50,588 nucleotides of DNA from Rhodospirillales bacterium (GTDB lineage: Bacteria; Pseudomonadota; Alphaproteobacteria; Rhodospirillales; JANQFP01): the NCBI GenBank assembly GCA_028277795.1, contig JANQFP010000149.1:1-50588 (forward strand), given 5' to 3'. The notes under the pieces were generated by a model. The model saw nothing but the letters and a program-made list of their open reading frames with translations. It was not told the DNA's origin and did no database searches. This document shows, piece after piece, positions 34,662 to 43,315 of the stretch (position 1 is its first letter; the number at the start of each line of letters is the position of its first letter). The position numbers and the translations under genes are program-made.

Positions 34662-35708
34662 CTATCCGTCTCCGATGGGACATCGCCGGCCGGTGCCGTC
34701 CATCGGGCACTGGCGGTGTCCGAGGCCGGCCATGACGTCCAGCCCCTGTTGCCGGGCTAGGCCCACCAGGCGTGCCAGGCCATCGATGAACGGCTCCGTC
34801 GTCCCCACGGTCGGCACCCGCACGTATTCGGGTACGCCCAGCCCCTCGGCGTCTTCCCGGTATTCCATGTCCAGCTCGACGAGGGTTTCCGAATGCTCCG
34901 AGACGAAGGAAATGGGCGTCACCAGAACCGGCACGCCATCGCCCCCCGCGCGCGCCAATTCGTCGTCCAACGACGGCCCGATCCATTTCAGGGGCCCGAC
35001 ACGGCTCTGATAACACACGACCCAGTCCCGGGCGAGGCCTCCCACGGTCTCCGCCACCGCCTGCGCCGACCGTTGTACCTGCCAGGGATAGGGATCTCCG
35101 GCCGCCACCGTCTTTTCCGGCAGTCCATGGGCCGAAAACAGCACCCGCCACTGTCCCGCCTGCTCCGCCTCCGACGCGGCGGCCGCCTTCCGGATGAGCT
35201 GGGCCTGCGCCTGCACGAAGCCCGACTCGGTCGGGTAGCAGCAGACGGCGTAGGTGGGCGCGGAGATGCCGGCCCTGGCCGCCGCCTTGCGCCATGCGGT
35301 CAGGGACGAGCCGGTGGTGGTGGTCGAGAACTGGGGATAAAGGGGCAGCAGCACGATTTCGTCGGGATCGAACTGCCGCACCTCGGCCGCGGCTTCCTCG
35401 GTCAACGGATGCCAATAGCGCATGGCGACGAAGGCCCGCGTCTCGTCGTCGCCCCCGACGCGTTGCTCCAGCGCCCGCGCCTGTTCCTGGGTCAGGGCCA
35501 GCAGGGGCGAGCTGCCCCCGATGCTGGCGTAGATTTCCCGCGCCGTCGGCGCCCGCCGCCGGGCCAGCCAAGGACCGAGAATGCGTCGGATCAGGGCCGG
35601 GGCCTCGACGATGGCCGGATCGCTGAACAGATTGGCCAGGAACGGTTGAACCGATTCCAGACGGTCGGGACCTCCCAGATTGAACAGGACGACGGCGACG
35701 CGGGCCAT
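34662..35708 (-). CDS. hemH: Ferrochelatase
   Basis: A 348-residue enzyme that inserts ferrous iron in protoporphyrin IX. It begins VAVVLFNLGGPDRLESVQPFLANLF, carries the catalytic His194 in FSAHGLPEKT and the acidic metal-side FVSEHSETLVELDMEY with Glu271. Cysteines at 156/157, 232, 334 and 343, with the last two in the short C-terminal tail, resemble the distribution in ferrochelatases that bind a [2Fe-2S] cluster, as reported for Caulobacter; this is inference. It sits between hemE (immediately upstream) and hemJ. Confidence 0.95.
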   Translation of the reverse strand: MARVAVVLFNLGGPDRLESVQPFLANLFSDPAIVEAPALIRRILGPWLARRRAPTAREIYASIGGSSPLLALTQEQARALEQRVGGDDETRAFVAMRYWHPLTEEAAAEVRQFDPDEIVLLPLYPQFSTTTTGSSLTAWRKAAARAGISAPTYAVCCYPTESGFVQAQAQLIRKAAAASEAEQAGQWRVLFSAHGLPEKTVAAGDPYPWQVQRSAQAVAETVGGLARDWVVCYQSRVGPLKWIGPSLDDELARAGGDGVPVLVTPISFVSEHSETLVELDMEYREDAEGLGVPEYVRVPTVGTTEPFIDGLARLVGLARQQGLDVMAGLGHRQCPMDGTGRRCPIGDG

Positions 35709-36743
35709 TCAGCCACCCGGCCAACCGTGGATGTGCTCGGCCAGCCGACCGACGTGATCCGGCGGCGTGTCCGGCAGGATGCCGTGACCCAGATTGAAGA
35801 TGAACGGGCCGGACGCCAGGGTCTTCAGGATACGGGTGATCTCGTCGTCCAGCGCCGGGCCCCCGGCGCGCAGGAGCTGGTTGTCGAGATTCCCCTGCAC
35901 GGCACACCGGGGTTGCAGCGCCTCGGCCGCCCAGGACGCCGGTACGGCCGCGTCCAGGCCCACACCGTCAACCCCGGTCTCGGCGACATAGGCTGCGTAA
36001 TGGGCGCCCGCGCCTCGCGGAAAACCGATGACGGGAATTCCCGGACAGGCCGCGTTGACCCGCCGGACGATTTCGCGGGTGGGGGCGATCACCCATTGGC
36101 GGAATTGCGTCTCGGCCAACACGCCGGCCCAGCTGTCGAACACCTGTACCGCCTCGGCGCCGTTCTTCACCTGCTCGATCAGATACTCGGCGGTGGCGTC
36201 CACCAGCACGCCCATCAGGCGCCCGAACCCGTCGGTGTCCTGCCAGGCCCAGTTGCGCGCGGTGCTGCAGTCGGTGCCACCGCGTCCTTCCACCATGTAC
36301 ACCGCCACCGTCCACGGGGCCCCGGCAAAGCCGATCAGCGCCGTCGACTCCGGCAGCTCGCGGGAGAGGCGCCGCACGGTCTCGAACACCGGCTCCAAGT
36401 GAGGAATGACGCCCTCCGGCCGCAACGCTGTGACCTGATCCACCGAGCGTACCGCCTCCAGGACCGGACCTTCGCCTTCCCTGAACTCGACGCGACAGCC
36501 CAATGCATCCGCCACCACCAGGATGTCGCTGAACAGGATGGCCGCATCCATGGCATAGCGCCGCAGCGGTTGCAGGGTGGCTTCCACAGCCAAGTCGGGC
36601 GTGTAGCAGAAATTCAGGAAATTCGCCGCCCGGCTTCGCAACTCCCGGTATTCCGGCAGATAACGGCCGGCCTGGCGCATGAGCCAGAACGGCGGCCGAG
36701 ACAATGCTTCACCTTTCAAGGTCTGAAGAAGGGGCTTAGCCAC
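35709..36743 (-). CDS. hemE: Uroporphyrinogen decarboxylase
   Basis: A 344-residue cytosolic enzyme that removes four carboxylates from uroporphyrinogen III. The N-terminal signature [20 protein letters not shown] (from residue 17) is present, with [14 protein letters not shown] and [19 protein letters not shown] later. It is the first gene of the minus-strand haem operon; hemH starts directly after its stop. Its start faces a gene-free region that I interpret as the replication origin, the same position as in Caulobacter. Confidence 0.96.
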   Translation of the reverse strand: MAKPLLQTLKGEALSRPPFWLMRQAGRYLPEYRELRSRAANFLNFCYTPDLAVEATLQPLRRYAMDAAILFSDILVVADALGCRVEFREGEGPVLEAVRSVDQVTALRPEGVIPHLEPVFETVRRLSRELPESTALIGFAGAPWTVAVYMVEGRGGTDCSTARNWAWQDTDGFGRLMGVLVDATAEYLIEQVKNGAEAVQVFDSWAGVLAETQFRQWVIAPTREIVRRVNAACPGIPVIGFPRGAGAHYAAYVAETGVDGVGLDAAVPASWAAEALQPRCAVQGNLDNQLLRAGGPALDDEITRILKTLASGPFIFNLGHGILPDTPPDHVGRLAEHIHGWPGG

Positions 36744-36862
36744 CGGTAAGGTATCCTATCTGGGGAGGAACGATGGGGCGGGTCGACGGGTCACAACAAA
36801 CAATATTTCTTAGAGAAAAAAAAGGAGCGGTTGTTGTAGTAGGGTGAAATGTGGGGATTCAC

Positions 36863-36873
36863 GATGATCCACC
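36863..36873 (+). promoter_or_regulatory. DnaA-type G-box, left copy
   Basis: GATGATCCACC; the last nine bases match the TGATCCACA-type DnaA box at eight of nine positions. An identical 11-mer lies inverted at 37078-37088. Confidence 0.65.
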
Positions 36874-37077
36874 GGTGCTCCGGGGACAAGCCGGACGGAC
36901 CGGTGCCGCAATGCGGTACTGGGGACGAACGACATGAGCCGTCCACAGGCCCTTTTCATCGAACCGTTCTCCGGGCACGAGGACAAAAGGTGCAAAGCGT
37001 GGATACGTCAGCCGGCTTCGGCGCCGCAAACACACCTTTTCCCACCGCTGGGATAAGAGATACGGACGCGGGCATCG

Positions 37078-37088
37078 GGTGGATCATC
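37078..37088 (-). promoter_or_regulatory. DnaA-type G-box, right inverted copy
   Basis: On the minus strand this reads GATGATCCACC, identical to the left box 205 bases away and in opposite orientation, bracketing most of the origin candidate. Confidence 0.65.
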
Positions 37089-37159
37089 ACTGCAAAAACT
37101 GGGACGCATTCGCAAATGGCTCGCGTATGGCGCCCTTATCCCCCAATCGGTCCCCAGCC

Positions 37160-37759
37160 ATGACGAGGGAACTGGTCCTGGCATCGGCCAGCACCGCGCG
37201 CGCCCGGGTGCTCGACGGCGCCGGTATCGCGTACCGGCGCCAGCCGGCCTCTGTAGACGAGGCGTCGATCAAGGCCGCACAACGGGCCGCCGGGGCCGGC
37301 ACTGCGGCGGCTGCGGTAGCGCTGGCCGCGGCCAAGGCGAACGCCATCGCGGCCGTCAATCCGCAGGCTCTCGTCATCGGCGCCGACCAGATCCTCGAGC
37401 ACGACGGGGAATGGTTCGACAAACCGCCTGACAAGGCCGCGGCGGAGCGGCAGTTGCGGGTCCTCAGGGGCCGCACCCACCGCCTGGTAAGCGCCCTGTG
37501 CGTGGCGGGGGACGGGCGCATCCAGTGGCATCATGTGGCCACGGCACGCCTCACCATGCGGGCGTTCACCGATGGCTTCCTGGCCCGCTACCTGGACTCG
37601 GCCGGCCCGGAGGTGCTCGAATCCGTCGGCGCTTACCGCCTGGAAGGCGCCGGCGTCCACTTGTTCTCGCATATCGACGGCGACTACTTCACCATCCTCG
37701 GCCTGCCGCTCCTGCCGTTGTTGGCGTTCCTGCGCCGTCGTGACGTGGTGGAGACGTGA
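37160..37759 (+). CDS. maf: Maf-family nucleotide pyrophosphatase
   Basis: A 199-residue house-cleaning enzyme that hydrolyses non-canonical nucleoside triphosphates. It opens LVLASASTARARVLDGAGI, followed by the VDEASIK segment, the substrate-site GADQILEHDGEWFDKP and LRGRTHRLVSALCV, all typical of Maf. The ATG at 37160 is required by homologues; earlier in-frame codons fall in the origin region. In relatives a DUF299 kinase/pyrophosphorylase gene separates oriC from maf; it is absent here. aroE follows after 22 bases. Confidence 0.9.
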   Translation: MTRELVLASASTARARVLDGAGIAYRRQPASVDEASIKAAQRAAGAGTAAAAVALAAAKANAIAAVNPQALVIGADQILEHDGEWFDKPPDKAAAERQLRVLRGRTHRLVSALCVAGDGRIQWHHVATARLTMRAFTDGFLARYLDSAGPEVLESVGAYRLEGAGVHLFSHIDGDYFTILGLPLLPLLAFLRRRDVVET

Positions 37760-37781
37760 TGCCGATGAACGGGGGTTGCGG

Positions 37782-38633
37782 ATGCCCAGGGCATTGACCG
37801 GCGCTGCCGTGGTGGCCGGCGTCATCGGCTGGCCGGTGGCCCACACCCTGTCGCCGCGCCTCCACGGATATTGGCTCGACCGGTACGGGATCGACGGGGC
37901 CTATGTGCCCCTCGCCGTGCGCCCGGAGCATCTGACCGATGCCCTGCAGGCCCTGCCGCGCCTCGGATTTGCCGGCGCCAACGTCACCGTGCCCCACAAG
38001 GAGGCGGCTCTGGAGGTCGTCGACACCGTGGACCCCCAAGCCCGCCGCATCGGCGCGGTCAACACCGTCGTCGTCGACAACGGGGGTCTGCGCGGCATGA
38101 ACAGCGATGGAATCGGATTCCTGGATAACCTCGAGGCGGGCGCCCCCGGTTGGGGGCCCGGTGACGGTCCGGCGGTGGTGATCGGTGCCGGCGGCGCCGC
38201 CCGCGCGATCGTCGTCGCCCTGACGGAAGCCGGCGTACCGGACGTGAGGCTGGTCAACCGCACCCGGACGCGTGCCGAGCATCTGGCCGACTCCATCGGC
38301 GGCCCGACGATCGTCGCCGAGTGGTCGGACCGGGCATCGGCCCTGGACGGAGCCGGGTTGTTGGTCAACGCCACGACCCTGGGCATGGCCGGTGAGCCGG
38401 CGCTCGACCTGGATCTGGCGGCACTGCCGCCGGATGCCATCGTCACCGACATCGTCTATGCGCCGTTGCAGACACCCCTGTTGCGTGCCGCCGCGGCCCG
38501 CGGCAACCCGACCGTGGACGGCCTCGGCATGCTGCTCCACCAGGCGCGGATCGGCTTCACCGCCTGGTTCGGGGTCGAACCGGAGGTCACCGAGGACTTG
38601 CGCACGTTCGTTCTCGACGGCCGGGCGGCGTGA
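37782..38633 (+). CDS. aroE: Shikimate dehydrogenase
   Basis: A 283-residue NADPH enzyme that reduces 3-dehydroshikimate in aromatic amino acid synthesis. It has the substrate residues in GWPVAHTLSPRLHGYWLD, the catalytic Lys in GANVTVPHKEAAL, NTVVVDNGGLRGMNSDGIGF, the nucleotide fold GAGGAARAIVVAL with NRTRTRAEHLA, and the closing DGLGMLLHQ. The start ATG 37782 fits homologues. It belongs to the conserved maf-aroE-coaE-dnaQ run. Confidence 0.96.
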   Translation: MPRALTGAAVVAGVIGWPVAHTLSPRLHGYWLDRYGIDGAYVPLAVRPEHLTDALQALPRLGFAGANVTVPHKEAALEVVDTVDPQARRIGAVNTVVVDNGGLRGMNSDGIGFLDNLEAGAPGWGPGDGPAVVIGAGGAARAIVVALTEAGVPDVRLVNRTRTRAEHLADSIGGPTIVAEWSDRASALDGAGLLVNATTLGMAGEPALDLDLAALPPDAIVTDIVYAPLQTPLLRAAAARGNPTVDGLGMLLHQARIGFTAWFGVEPEVTEDLRTFVLDGRAA

Positions 38634-38642
38634 CGGCGGGCC

Positions 38643-39272
38643 ATGGTGATCCTCGGGCTCACCGGCTCCATCGGCATGGGCAAGACCACCGCCGCCGCCG
38701 ACTTCCGCCGTCTGGGCGTGCCCGTGCACGATTCCGACCGTGCCGTCCACCGGCTGTTGGACCGTGGCGGTGGCGCCGTGGCCGCAGTTGACAAGGCGTT
38801 TCCCGGAGTGGTGCGCGGCGGGGCGGTGGACCGCCCGGCGCTGGCGCAGAGGGTGTTCGGCGACCCGGCGGCCCTCACCCGCCTCGAAGCCCTTCTGCAT
38901 CCCCTGGTGCGGCGCAATCGCGATCGCTTCCTCGCCGCGGCGGCGGGGCGGCGCCATGCCCTGGTGGTCATCGACGTGCCGCTGCTGTTCGAGACCGGCG
39001 GCGAGCGCGACTGCGATGCGGTGGTCGTGGTCACGGCGCCGCCGTTGGTCCAGCGGCAACGGGTTCTCCGGCGGCCGGACATGTCGGCCGGGCGCCTGGA
39101 TGCCGTGCTTGCCCGGCAGATGTCCGATGCCGAGAAGCGCCGCCGCGCCGACTTCATCGTCGCCACCGGACTGGGGCGCGCCCACAGCTTGCGCGCCATC
39201 GCCCGAATCGTCAAAGTGGCGAAGCGGATGTGCGGCACCAAGTGGCCGCCTTCGGCACGGTCGCGGAGATGA
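38643..39272 (+). CDS. coaE: Dephospho-CoA kinase
   Basis: A 209-residue P-loop kinase for the last step of coenzyme A synthesis. It shows GLTGSIGMGKTTAAADFRRLG at the N terminus, the substrate DSDRAVHRLL motif, and the lid HALVVIDVPLLFETGGERDCD. The short basic C-terminal tail after residue 195 is extra. The gene starts ten bases after aroE and its stop is two bases before the dnaQ ATG. Confidence 0.94.
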   Translation: MVILGLTGSIGMGKTTAAADFRRLGVPVHDSDRAVHRLLDRGGGAVAAVDKAFPGVVRGGAVDRPALAQRVFGDPAALTRLEALLHPLVRRNRDRFLAAAAGRRHALVVIDVPLLFETGGERDCDAVVVVTAPPLVQRQRVLRRPDMSAGRLDAVLARQMSDAEKRRRADFIVATGLGRAHSLRAIARIVKVAKRMCGTKWPPSARSRR

Positions 39273-39273
39273 C

Positions 39274-39942
39274 ATGCGCGAGATCACGCTGGATACGGAA
39301 ACCACCGGGCTCAATCCCGACGCCGGCGACCGGGTAGTCGACATCGGCTGCGTGGAGCTGGTCAACCACCTGCCCACCGGGCGCAGCTTTCAGCGCTACG
39401 TCAATCCGGAGCGCGACATGCCGCCGGGGGCCCAGGCCGTGCACGGTCTGACCACCGAGTTCCTGTCCGACAAGCCGGTGTTCGGCGACATTGTCGACGA
39501 CCTCCTGGCCTTCCTCGGCGATTCGCCCCTGGTCATCCACAATGCCGAGTTCGACCTGGGCTTCCTCAACGCCGAACTCAAGCGCCTGGGCCGGCCACCG
39601 CTACCGGCCGCCCGTGCCATCGACACGGTGCACTTGGCGCGGCGCAAGTTCCCCGGCGCCCAGGCCAGCCTCGATGCCTTGTGCCGTCGTTTCGACATCG
39701 ACATCAGCGACCGCGCCGTGCACGGTGCGCTGAAGGACGCGCGCCTGCTGGCCGACGTCTACCTGGAACTGGTGGGCGGTCGGCAGCCGGGCCTGGAGCT
39801 GGCCAACGCGGCCACAGCAGAGGCGGCAGCCGACGGCGCCGGTGGCGGGCGCGTCCCGCGGCCCCACGCCCCCACGCCCGACGAGGAGGCGGCCCACGCC
39901 CGGTTCGTCGATGGTCTGAGCGAGCCCGTCTGGCGGTCTTGA
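39274..39942 (+). CDS. dnaQ: DNA polymerase III epsilon subunit (3'-5' proofreading exonuclease)
   Basis: A 222-residue DEDDh exonuclease. Exo I is ITLDTETTGLNP, Exo II is VIHNAEFDLGFLN and Exo III is HGALKDARLLADVYLEL, so all metal-binding acids and the catalytic His are present. The C-terminal tail (180-222), rich in Ala/Pro, should bind the polymerase subunit. It proofreads errors of PolC/DnaE at the fork. The gene is convergent with secB, 34 bases apart. Confidence 0.94.
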   Translation: MREITLDTETTGLNPDAGDRVVDIGCVELVNHLPTGRSFQRYVNPERDMPPGAQAVHGLTTEFLSDKPVFGDIVDDLLAFLGDSPLVIHNAEFDLGFLNAELKRLGRPPLPAARAIDTVHLARRKFPGAQASLDALCRRFDIDISDRAVHGALKDARLLADVYLELVGGRQPGLELANAATAEAAADGAGGGRVPRPHAPTPDEEAAHARFVDGLSEPVWRS

Positions 39943-39976
39943 CCGATATTCCGATGCGGCGGGCCGATTGCGCCCG

Positions 39977-40564
39977 TCAGGTGGCCGCTGCCGGCGGGTC
40001 GGCCTGGGCGGCCATCTGCTGCAACCGGTTCTGATAGAGGCCGGCGAAGTCCACCGGCGCCAGCAGCAGCGGCGGGAAGCCGCCGTCGCGGGTGGCGTCG
40101 GCGATGATGTTGCGGACGAACGGGAACAACAGCCGCGGGCACTCGATCAGGAGCACCGGCTGCAGGTGCTCGGCCGGCACGTTGAGGGTGAACAGGCCCC
40201 CGTACACCAGCTCCAGGATGAACGCCGTGGCCTCACCCGTCTTGGCATCGGCGTTGACCTCGATGCTGACCTCGTAGGTGTTGTCCTGAACCCCCTTCGC
40301 CTTGACGTCGATCTTGATGTTGATCTGCGGCGGGTTCTGGGCCATCTGCGTGAAAACGCCCGGCGCCCCCGGCGATTCGAACGACAGGTCCTTGATGTAC
40401 TGGGCGGCGATGACCAAAGGCGGCGCTTCGCCGGTCGCCGCATCGGCCGGTCCCGTCGGCGCGGCGGCGGCCGGGGCCTCGGGCTGTGCAGGAGCGGCGG
40501 GCTCGGACTCTGACGGCGCCTCTCCGGCGCCCCGGGACTTACGCGTCTTCTTCTCTTCGGCCAT
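39977..40564 (-). CDS. secB: Protein-export chaperone SecB
   Basis: A 195-residue cytosolic chaperone that holds preproteins unfolded for SecA. The core begins PLVIAAQYIKDLSFESPGAP and includes INIKIDVKAKGVQDNTYEVSIEVNA and PRLLFPFVRNIIADATRDGGFPPLLLAPVDFAGLYQ, both diagnostic. A 48-residue Ala/Pro-rich N-terminal extension precedes it, longer than usual. It is convergent with dnaQ, a standard alphaproteobacterial order (coaE-dnaQ-secB). Confidence 0.95.
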   Translation of the reverse strand: MAEEKKTRKSRGAGEAPSESEPAAPAQPEAPAAAAPTGPADAATGEAPPLVIAAQYIKDLSFESPGAPGVFTQMAQNPPQINIKIDVKAKGVQDNTYEVSIEVNADAKTGEATAFILELVYGGLFTLNVPAEHLQPVLLIECPRLLFPFVRNIIADATRDGGFPPLLLAPVDFAGLYQNRLQQMAAQADPPAAAT

Positions 40565-40675
40565 AGGCAGTCTCCCGCTGGTGGGCGCTCAAGTGGCTAA
40601 CACGGATCGCCAGAGCCGACAACCTCTGGATGACCGGGACGCGACGCAGGCCGCGGCGGATGTGAGAAATGCGGG

Positions 40676-41182
40676 CTAACGCCGCCGTGTTGGCGGACCC
40701 GGCTTGGACCGGTCGGCGGTGGGCCCGTCATCGTCCGCGATCTCGTCGAACTCGCCTTCGATGATCGTGGCGCCATGCGCGGTCGGCCCCTTCGGCGATC
40801 TTTCCGGCCTGACATGGACACGGCCGGAGGCGACCAGATGCTGGGCCAAGACGCGGCGCAACGCAGCGCGCAACGCCGGCACGAACAATAGGAGGCCCAC
40901 GCCGTCCGTAACAAAACCGGGGGTCAGCAGTAAGGCGCCGGCGAGCAGCAGGCAGACGCCATCGAACACCTCGGTGACGGGAAAACGGTCCTCAGCCAGG
41001 CTCTCCTGGGCCCGCATCAACGTGCTCAAGCCCTGGTGCCGCAGCAGAGCGGTACCGACCAGGGCAGTGAGCACCACCAGGCCGAGGGTGGGCCACAGGC
41101 CGATGCGTTCGCCGACGGCGATGAAGACCGCAATCTCCGCGATGGGCACCGCGATCAACAGGAATAGGATCAGAAAACCCAT
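40676..41182 (-). CDS. fxsA: FxsA-family membrane protein
   Basis: A 168-residue inner-membrane protein with about four helices. The first two (ILFLLIAVPIAEIAVFIAVGE and LWPTLGLVVLTALVGTALLRHQG) and the ALLLTPGFVTDGVGLLLFVPALR pair are the FxsA hallmark. The E. coli protein is linked to phage exclusion (F exclusion of T7); its normal role is unknown. The cytosolic C-terminal tail is charged. It is divergent from timA, with 193 gene-free bases between (41183-41375) in which I see no clear motif. Confidence 0.9.
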   Translation of the reverse strand: MGFLILFLLIAVPIAEIAVFIAVGERIGLWPTLGLVVLTALVGTALLRHQGLSTLMRAQESLAEDRFPVTEVFDGVCLLLAGALLLTPGFVTDGVGLLLFVPALRAALRRVLAQHLVASGRVHVRPERSPKGPTAHGATIIEGEFDEIADDDGPTADRSKPGPPTRRR

Positions 41183-41375
41183 GGTTGCCTTATGGATACC
41201 AGCGTCCTATCTAAACGATGGGGCCGAGGCTCACAAGCAAGGGCTAAGGGCCCCGAGCAAAAGTCGGGAGACGCGGCTGGACCTGGGCGCAACGAGCCGC
41301 TACGCTGTGCCCCGTACGTGTTTAGCTCAGGGACGCTGGGTGGTCTAGCCGGCGCCGTCCCGGGGTTTTCGGGCC

Positions 41376-42074
41376 ATGGGCAACGGCTTTCAGTTTATCG
41401 ACATCATCTTCTTTGCCCTGATCGCGGCGTTCCTGATCCTCAGGCTGCGCAGCGTCCTGGGGCGTCGTGACGGTCACGAGGGCGGACACAGGGATCCGTT
41501 CGCCCACCGCCAGGACCGCACGCGGGTGGAAGACAAGGTGGTCCGGCTGCCGGACCGTACCGAGGAGGTCCCGGAAGGGTACGTCACCGCCTCCGCCGAA
41601 CCGGCGCGCCCGCCCGAGACGCCGCTGGAAGCCGGCTTCACGCAGATCAAGGTGGCCGACCCCCGGTTCGATCCCCAGGAATTCACCTCCGGCGCCCGCA
41701 TCGCCTTCGAGATGATTCTGAGCGCTTTCGCCGCCGGTGACGCGGCGACCCTGAAGACGCTGCTCAACGACGAGGTCTACCGCAACTTCGCCCAGTCCAT
41801 CCGCGAACGCGAAGAAGCTGGGGAAACCATGGAGAACACCCTGGTGGGGGTCAGCACGACCGAACCGGTGGAGGCCTACATGGAAGGCTCCGTCGCCCAC
41901 GTGACGATGAAGTTCGTGAGCGAGCAGATCAATGTGGTCCGCGACGCCGACGGGGAAGTGGCCGACGGCGATCCCAACGCCGTGGCCGAAGTCACCGATT
42001 TCTGGACCTTCTCGCGCGATACCCGTGCCCGCGACCCCAACTGGATCCTGGTGGCCACCCGCAGCCTGGACTGA
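41376..42074 (+). CDS. timA: Tim44-like translocase-associated protein (TimA)
   Basis: A 232-residue protein with one N-terminal membrane helix (FIDIIFFALIAAFLILRL), a charged disordered linker of about 50 residues, and a C-terminal Tim44-like domain (FEMILSAFAAGDAATLKTLLNDEVYRNF and WTFSRDTRARDPNWILVAT). Alphaproteobacterial TimA is the ancestor-type relative of the mitochondrial import component Tim44 and faces the periplasm or cytoplasm in unresolved topology. Placement between fxsA and mltA is conserved. Confidence 0.92.
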   Translation: MGNGFQFIDIIFFALIAAFLILRLRSVLGRRDGHEGGHRDPFAHRQDRTRVEDKVVRLPDRTEEVPEGYVTASAEPARPPETPLEAGFTQIKVADPRFDPQEFTSGARIAFEMILSAFAAGDAATLKTLLNDEVYRNFAQSIREREEAGETMENTLVGVSTTEPVEAYMEGSVAHVTMKFVSEQINVVRDADGEVADGDPNAVAEVTDFWTFSRDTRARDPNWILVATRSLD

Positions 42075-43254
42075 CGGCCGCCGAGCCTCTCGCGCGGCGG
42101 TTCTGGGAGCGGTCCTGGTGATGCTGGCGGCGACGGCATGCGCACCGCCGCCTCCCGCAAAATCCACCTTCGAGCTCCGCCAGAGCGAATTCGCCGATCT
42201 CGTGGGCTGGCGCGAAGACGACCACGGCGCCGCGCTGACGGCGTTCCGTCGCTCCTGCACGCGCCTTGCCGCCGGCGGCTGGACGGCCGACGGGGTGGCG
42301 GGCATCGCCGTCTCGGCCACCGATTGGCAGCCGGTCTGCGCCGCCGCCGCCCAAACGGCAGCCGACGGACCGGCGGCGCGGGCCTTCTTCGAAACCTGGT
42401 TCTCGCCCCATCGGGTTAGCGACCGTGGCGACCCGCGGGGTCTGTTCACCGGCTACTACGAGGCCGAGTTGCGGGGCGCCTGGCGACCCGACACGCGGTA
42501 CCGCACGCCCATCTACGGCCGGCCACCGGGCCTGGTGACCGCCGACCTCGGCCGTTTCAACGAGGAATGGACCGGCCGCACCATCGCCGGCCGGATCGCC
42601 GACGGGCGTCTCGTGCCCATGCCCACCCGAGCCGAGATCGACGCCGGCGCGCTGGCCGGCCGCGGTCTGGAGTTGTTGTGGGTGGACGACCCGGTCGACG
42701 CGTTCTTCCTCCACGTCCAGGGATCGGGGCGGGTTGTGATGGCCGACGGCAGGGTGGTGCGTCTGGCCTATGCGGCCCCCAACGGCCGGCCCTACGTGTC
42801 CATCGGCCGGCGGCTGATCGATATGGGCGCCCTGCGGCGGGAGGACGTCTCCATGCAGACCATCCGCGCTTGGCTGGCCGCCCACCCGCATCAGGCCGCG
42901 TCCGTGATGGCGGCCAACCCGTCCTTTGTGTTCTTTCGACTGGTCGAGACCGACGATCCCGCGTCCGGCCCCGTCGGGGCACAGGGCGTGCCGTTGACAC
43001 CGGGGCGCAGTCTCGCCGTCGACCGCCGGTTCATCCCCCTGGGTGTCCCTGTTTGGCTGGACACCGCGGATCCGATCGCGCCCCAACGCCCATTGCGGCG
43101 TCTGGTGATCGCCCAGGACACCGGATCCGCCATCCGCGGGGCAGTGCGTGGCGACCTGTTCTGGGGCTTCGGCGCCGCCGCCGCCGAACGGGCCGGGACG
43201 ATGAAGGCGCCCGGATCGGTCACCGTGCTGCTGCCCAAGTCAACGTCCCGTTGA
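42025..43254 (+). CDS. mltA: Membrane-bound lytic transglycosylase A
   Basis: A lipoprotein murein hydrolase with the MltA and 3D domains. Diagnostic pieces are GLFTGYYEAELRGA and PIYGRPPGLV, the barrel segment VDAFFLHVQGSGRVVMADG, and the C-terminal LVIAQDTGSAIRGAVRGDLFWGFG with catalytic Asp. The start is a problem: a good signal peptide and lipobox (AATAC, Cys39) exist only if translation begins at GTG 42025, inside timA. GTG 42118 has a GGGAG but would leave just seven residues before the cysteine. I chose 42025 because export needs the signal peptide. Confidence 0.85.
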   Translation: MPATPTGSWWPPAAWTDGRRASRAAVLGAVLVMLAATACAPPPPAKSTFELRQSEFADLVGWREDDHGAALTAFRRSCTRLAAGGWTADGVAGIAVSATDWQPVCAAAAQTAADGPAARAFFETWFSPHRVSDRGDPRGLFTGYYEAELRGAWRPDTRYRTPIYGRPPGLVTADLGRFNEEWTGRTIAGRIADGRLVPMPTRAEIDAGALAGRGLELLWVDDPVDAFFLHVQGSGRVVMADGRVVRLAYAAPNGRPYVSIGRRLIDMGALRREDVSMQTIRAWLAAHPHQAASVMAANPSFVFFRLVETDDPASGPVGAQGVPLTPGRSLAVDRRFIPLGVPVWLDTADPIAPQRPLRRLVIAQDTGSAIRGAVRGDLFWGFGAAAAERAGTMKAPGSVTVLLPKSTSR

Positions 43255-43315
43255 GGCGAGGGGGCAGCGGCCGGTTGCCCTTGTTTTTCAGTATCCGAAG
43301 CGCCATTGTTCGGTC

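Larger units (their letters stand above)
36744..37159. other. Candidate chromosome replication origin (oriC)
   Basis: A 416-base gene-free region between hemE and maf, the location of oriC in Caulobacter and relatives. It holds an AT-rich run (about 36791-36827) suited to unwinding, near-consensus DnaA boxes TGATCCACC (36865-36873 and, inverted, 37078-37086), CGTGGATAC (36999-37007) and TTATCCCCC (37136-37144). TCCCCA hexamers occur on either strand at 36761, 36852, 36920 and 37151. Caulobacter oriC is described with G-boxes of the TGATCCACA type and TCCCCA W-boxes. One GANTC methylation site (36857) is present. A possible 104-codon frame across it looks spurious. Synteny plus motifs make this strong but untested. 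Confidence 0.8.

Noticed and set aside
36849..37163. A 104-codon plus-strand frame across the origin region
   Set aside because: It runs through AT-poor box-rich DNA, lacks a ribosome site and family resemblance, and overlaps the maf start; chance opening in high-GC sequence.
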